A stretch of 16,379 nucleotides of DNA from JBDNDK01 sp046719185 (GTDB lineage: Bacteria; Armatimonadota; UBA5829): positions 1 through 16,379 of the forward strand of contig JBDNDK010000038.1 in the NCBI GenBank assembly GCA_046719185.1, in the 5' to 3' direction. A program made the translations under genes and the position numbers. The notes under the pieces are model-generated. The model had not been told where the DNA came from and did no database searches. It saw only the letters and a program-made list of their open reading frames with translations. How positions within the stretch are numbered: position 1 is the first letter of the stretch; each line of letters starts with the position of its first letter. Positions 1 to 5,792 of this stretch are shown one piece after another.

Positions 1-2
1 TT

Positions 3-674
3 GCATTTATTGAGAAAACAAATATGGGCAGACCAAATAATCCAAATCTAGCAAACAAAGGTCTTGCACCTGCTTGGAGAGATTCAAGAAATGCTCCCAT
101 TGATAGGCTTTGGGTTCTTTGGAGGAAATCTGGTTCTGGTGTTGCTGCAAGCTCTATTTATTACAAAACTTATAGGATAGGTATTGATCTTTCTCTTCTT
201 GATCAGCCTGCTATCAATATGAACAATGATGGAAGTCCTGCAAGTTTGACAGTATCAGGGAATTTGGGTGCTTGGTTTGTTGATAGAACAGGAAATAAAA
301 TTTACTTAACAGAAGCAGATGAACACTATAGATCTCTAATAACTTCTGGAAGCAATATTGTAACAAGAGACCCTGGTCAAATAAGCATTGAATATGAATA
401 CACTGATTCACAAGGAAACAAGAAAACAAATAGGCTGGATAATTTAGATACTTTCTGGATTGAGGAAATACCTGAACAGGCATTACTGACTGCGACTGCG
501 GATACTGTGGTTAATGAAGGAAGTATTTATGCATTTGCTGATCCTGTTGATGTAATTAATGGAACATTACAACCTAGTGTTTCTTCAAAGATATGGGTTT
601 TTTGGACAAGCACAAGAGCGGGAACAACAGATCTCTTCTGGCAGACAGTGAGCCCTGGAGTTTCTGTTCAATAG
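3..674 (+). CDS. 3' end of a gene for a probable exported protein with WV-x-W repeats (partial)
   Basis: The frame is open to the left edge and the ATG at 24 has no convincing ribosome binding site, so this is probably the C-terminal part of a longer protein whose start lies outside the window. The visible 216 residues after that ATG have no membrane segment. They are rich in Asn, Ser, Thr and aromatic residues, as in extracellular beta-rich proteins. Two similar segments are visible: RLWVLWRKSGSG followed by SIYYKTY (residues 28-50), and KIWVFWTSTRAG followed by DLFWQTV (189-209). These look like strands of a propeller or sialidase-type repeat, but I cannot name the family. The gene stops about 250 bp before pilM and is followed by a hairpin, so it is probably a separate transcription unit. 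Its position before the pilus genes could suggest a surface or pilus-associated protein. That is inference only. Confidence 0.7.
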   Translation, partial: AFIEKTNMGRPNNPNLANKGLAPAWRDSRNAPIDRLWVLWRKSGSGVAASSIYYKTYRIGIDLSLLDQPAINMNNDGSPASLTVSGNLGAWFVDRTGNKIYLTEADEHYRSLITSGSNIVTRDPGQISIEYEYTDSQGNKKTNRLDNLDTFWIEEIPEQALLTATADTVVNEGSIYAFADPVDVINGTLQPSVSSKIWVFWTSTRAGTTDLFWQTVSPGVSVQ

Positions 675-685
675 AAAATATGATC

Positions 686-722
686 ATTGATGCCTGCAGT
701 GATTTATTTTGCAGGTATCAAT
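686..722 (+). terminator. Hairpin after the first gene, possible intrinsic terminator
   Basis: A 13-bp stem (686-698 with 710-722, one G-U pair) closes an 11-nt loop, 12 nt after the TAG of the upstream gene. There is no T-run directly after the stem; the nearest is about 30 nt on, near 751-758. It therefore fits a weak terminator or a 3' mRNA-stabilising hairpin. No gene was found in the rest of 675-922 apart from the promoter and second hairpin described separately. Confidence 0.45.
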
Positions 723-790
723 TTCAATAGTTCAAAGATTTTGGTTATAATTTTTTTTATAAAGCTTTAGTTGTGATTTGCTTGATTTTA

Positions 791-820
791 TTGACAGCTA
801 GGCTTGTAAGATGATACGAT
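791..820 (+). promoter_or_regulatory. Candidate sigma-70-type promoter for the pilus operon
   Basis: A perfect -35 hexamer TTGACA (791-796) is followed after 18 bp by TACGAT (815-820), four of six matches to TATAAT. The predicted transcript start is near 827, about 95 nt before the preferred pilM start. It is the best promoter match in the gap upstream of pilM. Confidence 0.5.
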
Positions 821-826
821 AATCAC

Positions 827-853
827 CGCAATGCAAATTATATTTGTGTTGCG
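827..853 (+). promoter_or_regulatory. Strong hairpin in the pilM leader
   Basis: A 12-bp stem (827-838 with 842-853, two G-U pairs) closes a 3-nt loop and is followed by TTTTATT (854-860). If transcription starts near 827 the hairpin would sit at the very 5' end of the pil mRNA, where it could protect the message. If transcripts enter from upstream it would instead resemble an intrinsic terminator or attenuator. The sequence alone cannot separate these readings. Confidence 0.5.
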
Positions 854-922
854 TTTTATTATAAAAAATACATTTCAACTAATAAATAAATAGGTTGATT
901 GATAACGGGAATATTGCGGAAT

Positions 923-2488
923 ATGAGTCCCTCAAAAAAAATACCATCAGCTGTGGTAGGCATTGATATAGGATCAAATTCTATAAAAGTTGCCGAAGCA
1001 AAACTTACAAAAGAAGGCGTGACAATAACATCTATTGCAATGGCACCAACACCTGAAGGTGTCATTCAAAATGAAATGATTGATGATCCTAAGAGATTAG
1101 GTTTGGCAATTAAAGATTTATTGTCTCAAAATGGAATAAAAACCAAAAAATGTGTTTCTTCTGTATCTAGTCCTACTTTAGTTGTTGTAAGAGTGGTTGA
1201 AGCTCCCAAAGGTCTTTCTTATGCTGAAATGAAAGAGACAATGAAGTGGGAAGTTGAGAGACTTGGACACTTTTCTTCTGATGACATAATGGATTTTCAG
1301 GTTCTAAAGAAAGAGATTGATGATCCTAGTGTACAAAATGTGGAAGTTTTATTAGCCGTTGCAAACAGGAAGTATATTGAAGCACATGTTGAAGCATTAA
1401 GGGTTGCAGGGCTGCAGCCAATGGCTATTGATATAAACCAGCTTGCTGCTAGCAGAGCATTAATAGATTTGGATTCTAATATTAAAAAAGATCAGGTTGT
1501 GGCAGTTGCAAATATTGGAAGCAGCACAAGTGATGTTAGTATTTTTGAAGAAGGCTTATTGATGTTTCCTAGTCCTTCAATTGGAATTGCAGGTTCCACT
1601 TTTACAAATGAAATTGCTGAGGCTTTGGGAGAAACTCCAGAACAAGCAGAAATTACCAAGAAACATTATGCGAAAGTTTTGTTAGATGCTTTTGATTTTG
1701 GTCAAGATTTTGATACGGGATCTGATCAAGTTTATAATATTGGTGCAGACATTCCTAAAACAATTTTTGATATGGATGATACAGATGAAGGGATGTCAAT
1801 ATCATCAAACACAGTTGCAGATATTCCGGCTAGCGAACCTGAGTTGCCAAGTGTTGATTTAGGTGCTGAGGCTGCCAATTTATCAGATTTTGGGTTTGAT
1901 ATAGCTGGTGATATTGGTGGTGGAGCTCCATCTTTTGATTCTGCACCTCAAGATGAAGGACCGGCATTTGATTTGGGAATTGATGAGGATCAAGAAGAAG
2001 CATCTGCAGAATCTGAAGAAACAATTTCACATACAGAACCTGCAACAGAGGCTGTGCCTATTGATGATGTTCAAACATTTTTTGATCAGCCTAAAGAAGA
2101 TGAATATTCTTCAATAAAAGAAGATTTTGAAGGGTTTGCGGCTCCTGAAGCAGAAAAAAAAGCATCTTCAGATGATATGGAATCCAGAGTATTTTATGCA
2201 ATATCTGGTGCACTCACAAATTTAGCAGTTGAGCTAAGAAGGTCTCTTGAGTATTATGTAAATAGATATTCAAAGATGCCTGAAAAGATATATATATGCG
2301 GTGGAACTGCAAGGATGAAAAATTTAGATCAATTCTTGACAAGAGAGTTGGGAGTACCTGTTGAAGTTGGAGATCCTCTGAAGAATATAAGAGTGGATGT
2401 GCCTGCAATATCTCCACAGCATATGAAAGAGATATCTTCAATGTTGCCGGTATGTATTGGTTCAGCAATTAGAGATATGATTGGTTGA
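923..2488 (+). CDS. pilM: PilM-like actin-fold ATPase of the type IV pilus, with a long acidic insert
   Basis: PilM is a cytoplasmic FtsA/actin-like protein that binds the N-terminal tail of PilN and couples the pilus motor to the envelope complex. Nucleotide-fold motifs are visible, numbered from the ATG at 923: GIDIGSNSIKVAE (13-25), ANIGSSTSDVSIF (196-208) and YICGGTARMKNLDQF (457-471). ELRRSLEYY (437-445) is also typical of PilM. The protein is 521 residues against about 350 in the family. The excess is a low-complexity segment at about 253-419 with some 45 acidic and about five basic residues, lying between the helix ending HYAKV and the helix before ELRRSLEYY. A TTG at 899 would add eight residues; neither start has a strong ribosome binding site, and the ATG places the actin-fold motif at the usual distance. 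It is the first gene of the pilus block, 104 nt before pilN. Confidence 0.93.
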   Translation: MSPSKKIPSAVVGIDIGSNSIKVAEAKLTKEGVTITSIAMAPTPEGVIQNEMIDDPKRLGLAIKDLLSQNGIKTKKCVSSVSSPTLVVVRVVEAPKGLSYAEMKETMKWEVERLGHFSSDDIMDFQVLKKEIDDPSVQNVEVLLAVANRKYIEAHVEALRVAGLQPMAIDINQLAASRALIDLDSNIKKDQVVAVANIGSSTSDVSIFEEGLLMFPSPSIGIAGSTFTNEIAEALGETPEQAEITKKHYAKVLLDAFDFGQDFDTGSDQVYNIGADIPKTIFDMDDTDEGMSISSNTVADIPASEPELPSVDLGAEAANLSDFGFDIAGDIGGGAPSFDSAPQDEGPAFDLGIDEDQEEASAESEETISHTEPATEAVPIDDVQTFFDQPKEDEYSSIKEDFEGFAAPEAEKKASSDDMESRVFYAISGALTNLAVELRRSLEYYVNRYSKMPEKIYICGGTARMKNLDQFLTRELGVPVEVGDPLKNIRVDVPAISPQHMKEISSMLPVCIGSAIRDMIG

Positions 2489-2592
2489 TGATTAGATAAA
2501 TAGCTTGATGATAATTAATAATGTAAGGTTTTTGAAACAGGTTATAATTTATAAAACCATTTTGGTTTTGTGCGGAGTGTCAAAAAAAGAAT

Positions 2593-3369
2593 ATGTTAAA
2601 AATAAATTTACTGCCAAAAACAATAAATGAAATTCAGCAGAAGAGAAACCTTTTATTTTTGATGCTAGGTTTGTTGGTGGCAGTTGTTGCAGGTGGACTG
2701 ACATATTGGTATATTCTCAGCAATCAGGTTACAGCAAAGGAACAGGAGGCTGCTGAGGTTGAAGCTTGGGAAGCTAGAGTGAAAGCTATAATTGCAGAAA
2801 AAGATGAAGTTGTAGCAAGCATTGCTCCAATACAAAAGAAAGTGGATTTTATAAATAAGGTGTTGGAATACAATTTGAAGTTTCCTGAATTATATGAAGA
2901 AGTTGCAAAATGGACTTATGAAAAAGTTCAATATGACAGTATGTCTAGTGATGGAACCAATCTAAATATGACAGGTAGAGTAAAGAATTTAGATGATTTA
3001 GGTAGATATATTCTAAATATGTATAGGGCAACAGATTTGTTTACAGAGGTGCAAGTATCTGGTGTGCCGGGTTATCCTATAAGGCAGCAGCAGGCTATTG
3101 GAGAAATGATGCCGGAGGGACCTGAGATGACTGGACAAGGTGGAAGTCTTGCTGGTTTAGGTGCAATTGCGATGGGAGTGGTGAGAAGACCTGCTCCTGA
3201 TGAGATAACATTTACTGTTGCTTGCAAACTGAAGAATGCTTTTTCTGCTCCATCATTTGAAGATACTGGTGCTACACCACCTGCTGATCAAGGGGCAGGT
3301 ATGGTTGATGAAATGGCTGCACCGCCACCACCTGGAGGTGCTGGTCAAGCGGAAGGGAATATTGAATAA
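2593..3369 (+). CDS. pilN: PilN-like inner-membrane pilus assembly protein
   Basis: PilN is a bitopic inner-membrane protein whose short cytoplasmic tail binds PilM and whose periplasmic part pairs with PilO. The N-terminus MLKINLLPKT carries the INLLP motif recognised by PilM in this family. A single membrane helix follows at about 20-42, then a helical stretch (45-90) and a ferredoxin-like region (95-215). Two additions make it 258 residues against about 180-210 usually: a Met/Gly-rich insert at about 162-201, just before the strand DEITFTVACKLK, and a Pro/Gly/Ala-rich tail (about 222-258) containing APPPPGG. The ribosome binding site is weak (A-rich, ending AAGA just before the ATG). The next gene starts directly after the stop codon, so pilN and pilO are probably translated together. 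Confidence 0.88.
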   Translation: MLKINLLPKTINEIQQKRNLLFLMLGLLVAVVAGGLTYWYILSNQVTAKEQEAAEVEAWEARVKAIIAEKDEVVASIAPIQKKVDFINKVLEYNLKFPELYEEVAKWTYEKVQYDSMSSDGTNLNMTGRVKNLDDLGRYILNMYRATDLFTEVQVSGVPGYPIRQQQAIGEMMPEGPEMTGQGGSLAGLGAIAMGVVRRPAPDEITFTVACKLKNAFSAPSFEDTGATPPADQGAGMVDEMAAPPPPGGAGQAEGNIE

Positions 3370-4071
3370 ATGAGTCTTACAAAACTTAAAAAGATTCATA
3401 TAGTAATAATTGGTGTATTTTTGATTTTGGCATCTGGTTTTGCAATATTTTGGTTTCTTATAAAACCAAAGCAAGCAGAGCTTGAGGCTGCACAAGCAAG
3501 GATTGATGCTGCTAGTGTTTTAGGAAATGCTGCATCAGAGGCTCAAGCTAAAAGAGATTTAGAAAAGGCAAAGCTTGATGCAAGACTTGCTCAGCAAACA
3601 CTAGATGCTGAGATGCAAAGAAGAATGCCTAACTTAAGTTTTGCAAGAAGAGATATTGGTATGCTGCAGTTGTGGCAAGAACAAATATATACACTTGGTC
3701 CTTTGATTGAAAAATTTGCTCAAGATAAGAATGTTAGAGTAACACCGCTTAAAATCACCTTGCCGCCGCCGCCGTCAAATCCGAACTCTGATGTATTTGA
3801 TAAAGATGTTTTGGTATTTAATTTGGGCACTGTAACTGTTAATGGTGATTTCCCCAATTTAATGAATAATATAAGAAAATGGAACAACTGTGAAAGACTT
3901 GTGATGGTAACAGAACCGAAATTAACTGGGGTGAGTCCGGATTTGCAGTCAACATATAATTTGACTTGCTTTATATTCCCTGTTGATAAAGGTGGAGAAA
4001 AAATACCTATAGCTGGTGAAGCTAGTGTTGCTGGAGACCAGTTTACGGGTGGATTTACACCTCCTATGTGA
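3370..4071 (+). CDS. pilO: PilO-like inner-membrane pilus assembly protein
   Basis: PilO has the same plan as PilN and forms heterodimers with it in the periplasm. The sequence shows one membrane helix (about 9-31), an Ala/Glu/Lys-rich coiled coil (about 33-85), then a mixed alpha/beta domain (about 100-205). The strand pattern LVFNLGTVTVNGDFPNLMNN (147-166) is the typical PilO signature before the last helix. A four-proline run at about 132-135 is coded by a CCG repeat that stands out in this AT-rich DNA. The C-terminus is GGFTPPM, related to the ends of the next protein and of PilQ. The ATG follows the pilN TAA with no gap; GGAAGGGAA about 11 nt upstream, inside pilN, can act as the ribosome binding site. 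The assignment rests on architecture and position as well as sequence. Confidence 0.85.
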   Translation: MSLTKLKKIHIVIIGVFLILASGFAIFWFLIKPKQAELEAAQARIDAASVLGNAASEAQAKRDLEKAKLDARLAQQTLDAEMQRRMPNLSFARRDIGMLQLWQEQIYTLGPLIEKFAQDKNVRVTPLKITLPPPPSNPNSDVFDKDVLVFNLGTVTVNGDFPNLMNNIRKWNNCERLVMVTEPKLTGVSPDLQSTYNLTCFIFPVDKGGEKIPIAGEASVAGDQFTGGFTPPM

Positions 4072-4103
4072 TAATATTTTAATGAGGCTTATGAGTTGCA
4101 ACT

Positions 4104-4826
4104 ATGATAGAATGGCTTAATGATAAGAAGAATTTGCCAATTGTAGCAGCAGGTTTGGCTGTGATATTAATTGGTGTTGGTGTGTTATTTTATTTTATGT
4201 ATTTCAGACAGCCTGCACCACCAGAACCTGCACCTATGGAAGATATGAGTGCAATGCAGCCGCAGGATGCTCAAATGCCAGAGGCTCAGCCTGAAGCTCA
4301 GCCTGAGGCTCAAGTTGCACCTCAACCTACTGAGGATGTTGCAAAGGCTCAACCTATGGAGGCTTGGAGAAGAGATCCATTTTTGCCTATAGGTTATGTT
4401 CCTCCAAAAAAAGGACCAAAACCTGTGCCTAGGATAACAGATTTTCCATTTTTCAGGTTTCCTGTTCCTCATGTGAAGAAGGAAGAAACTCTGCCTCCAG
4501 AGCCGGAGCAGCCTGTGAGAAGAATGGCTGGAGTTTTGATAAATGACAGAATATTAGCAATTATTGAGACAGATGGAGAACAGGGAAAAAAGACAGAAAT
4601 TGTAAAACCTGGTGATACACTGAGTGATAGACTTGCAATTGTGGAAAAAATAGAAAAAGACAGGGTAATATTAAAAACAATTAGCCCAAGACCAAAGTAT
4701 ATAGTTGTTAGAATGGCATCATCACCTGTCCAAAACACTACATCGGGATTGGACGGTGCAAATGTTACAGGTGGTGGTATGTTGCCAAGACCTGCAGCTG
4801 GTCCGGGTGGTATGTTGCCAATGTAG
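4104..4826 (+). CDS. PilP-like periplasmic linker protein with an N-terminal membrane anchor
   Basis: This occupies the position of pilP and has PilP features: a short EAWRRDPFLP motif (about 86-95) and a C-terminal beta domain with GVLINDRILAIIE (143-155), VKPGDTLSDRL (167-177) and an EKDRVIL strand, as in the PilP/GspC homology region that binds the secretin. Classical PilP is a lipoprotein. Here there is no lipobox cysteine, and a membrane helix at about 12-34 anchors it instead, as in GspC. A Pro/Glu/Gln/Ala linker (about 36-85) contains the tandem repeat EAQP, and the tail (about 222-240) holds GGGMLPRP and ends GPGGMLPM. It lies 32 nt after pilO with a poor ribosome binding site. It could be named PilP or a GspC-like protein; I prefer PilP-like. 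Confidence 0.72.
   Translation: MIEWLNDKKNLPIVAAGLAVILIGVGVLFYFMYFRQPAPPEPAPMEDMSAMQPQDAQMPEAQPEAQPEAQVAPQPTEDVAKAQPMEAWRRDPFLPIGYVPPKKGPKPVPRITDFPFFRFPVPHVKKEETLPPEPEQPVRRMAGVLINDRILAIIETDGEQGKKTEIVKPGDTLSDRLAIVEKIEKDRVILKTISPRPKYIVVRMASSPVQNTTSGLDGANVTGGGMLPRPAAGPGGMLPM
4281..4313 (+). repeat. 12-bp tandem repeat coding EAQP
   Basis: The unit GAGGCTCAGCCT occurs 2.75 times in frame (4281-4292, 4293-4304 with one change, 4305-4313 partial). It codes EAQP-EAQP-EAQ in the linker of the PilP-like protein. Such a repeat could change copy number without shifting the frame. Confidence 0.8.
4773..4820 (+). repeat. 15-bp exact direct repeat coding GGMLP
   Basis: GGTGGTATGTTGCCA occurs at 4773-4787 and again at 4806-4820, in the same frame, in the C-terminal tail of the PilP-like protein. 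The 18-nt end of pilQ (7485-7502) matches the second copy and its three upstream bases at 16 of 18 positions. Confidence 0.8.
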
Positions 4827-4930
4827 AGGTGTTGGTTTTCATTGGAACACCATGTGCTTTGTATGAGTCAAATTATATTGTTAATCATCTAGTATATCGG
4901 TTCTAGCCTAAATGGGCAGGAGGTAGTAAA

Positions 4931-5623
4931 ATGAAAGCGATTAAAGCAAAAGTATTAATTTTAACAATTATTGTGTGTTTATTTGCTGGTGTTGGTTTGT
5001 ATGCACAGAATTCAGCAAATGATCCGCTTGTGAGTTTAGACCTAAGAGATGTTGATGTTAGATCTGCTATTGATATGCTTTTTAGAGGCACAGGAAAGAA
5101 TTATACAATAGCATCTGATGTGCAAGGAATGATTGCTTCATTTAAGGCTACCAATGTTCCATTTGATACGGCATTAAAGAGCCTAACAAGAAGTGCAAAC
5201 CTTGTATACAGAGTAGATCAAGGAATGTATCATATAACAAACAAACCGGATCCAAGCACCACTGGTGCTATGGGAATGGGTGGAATCCCTGGTGTTGGAG
5301 CTGCTGCACCTACAACAATAATTGAAACAACTGCAACTAGAGAAACTATCATTGATAAGATTCCATTAAACCATATTGGAGCTACTGAACTACTAGCTAT
5401 GATAAGTGGAGGTAGCATGAGTGGTGGTGGATATGGTATGAGCCAATTGGGCAACCGCTTTGGAAATTCTGGTTTTGGCAGTGGTGGAATTGGTAGTTCT
5501 AATAGATTTGGCACTGGAACATCCACTTTAGGAAGATCTAATTATGGTAGTTCCAGTTTTGGAAACTCTAACTATGGAAGCTCAAGGTCAAATTATGGCG
5601 GCTCATCTACATCTAGATGGTAG
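4931..5623 (+). CDS. Stand-alone secretin N-domain (STN) protein with a Gly/Ser/Asn-rich tail
   Basis: A signal peptide is visible (basic MKAIKAK, then a hydrophobic stretch to about 23, likely cut near LYA-QN). It is followed by an STN domain (about 33-104), the fold at the periplasmic end of secretins, with SLDLRDVDVRSAIDMLF and a YHITNK end. The strand-helix DKIPLNHIGATELLAMI (142-158) matches the start of a secretin N1 domain. The rest of that domain and the whole channel domain are absent. Instead there is a tail (159-230) of Gly, Ser, Asn, Arg, Phe and Tyr with FG, YG and SNYGSS repeats and no acidic residue. The ribosome binding site AGGAGGT (4918-4924) is excellent, so this is an expressed gene rather than a fragment. 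Its domain order parallels the first 170 residues of PilQ, which suggests origin by partial duplication. It probably acts in the periplasm with the secretin; the role is unknown. Confidence 0.8.
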   Translation: MKAIKAKVLILTIIVCLFAGVGLYAQNSANDPLVSLDLRDVDVRSAIDMLFRGTGKNYTIASDVQGMIASFKATNVPFDTALKSLTRSANLVYRVDQGMYHITNKPDPSTTGAMGMGGIPGVGAAAPTTIIETTATRETIIDKIPLNHIGATELLAMISGGSMSGGGYGMSQLGNRFGNSGFGSGGIGSSNRFGTGTSTLGRSNYGSSSFGNSNYGSSRSNYGGSSTSRW

Positions 5624-5705
5624 AAAATTTAGATTTATGAAACCTATTTAGGTTATTTGCAGTCATTTGATTGTGATGTTTTGCCATTTGGCATAAATAT
5701 TTATC

Positions 5706-5734
5706 TTGACGATTTAGAGAAAAGTCTGTATTCT
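5706..5734 (+). promoter_or_regulatory. Candidate internal promoter upstream of pilQ
   Basis: TTGACG (5706-5711) and TATTCT (5729-5734) are separated by 17 bp in the 169-bp gap between the STN protein gene and pilQ, which is large for this operon. This would allow separate control of the abundant secretin. Downstream lies a weak 6-bp hairpin (5744-5749 with 5758-5763) followed by a T-run (5768-5774). Confidence 0.4.
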
Positions 5735-5792
5735 ACGGATAGTTCTTTAATTCTCAATAAAGACTTGTTTTTTTATTCAGGAGGAGAATAGA

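Noticed and set aside
2553..2569. Seven-bp hairpin between pilM and pilN
   Set aside because: It is perfect but short and AT-rich, with no T-run after it and no clear relation to the pilN ribosome binding site; likely chance.
4828..4851. Six-bp inverted repeat after the PilP-like gene
   Set aside because: The loop is 12 nt and no T-run follows, so it does not make a convincing terminator.
4931..5623. Reading the STN protein gene as a broken pilQ pseudogene
   Set aside because: It has a strong ribosome binding site, an intact signal peptide, an intact STN domain and a compositionally coherent tail to a clean stop; no frameshifted secretin core follows it.
5641..5654. Palindrome after the STN protein gene as a terminator
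   Set aside because: The stem is only five or six AT-rich base pairs and no T-run follows.
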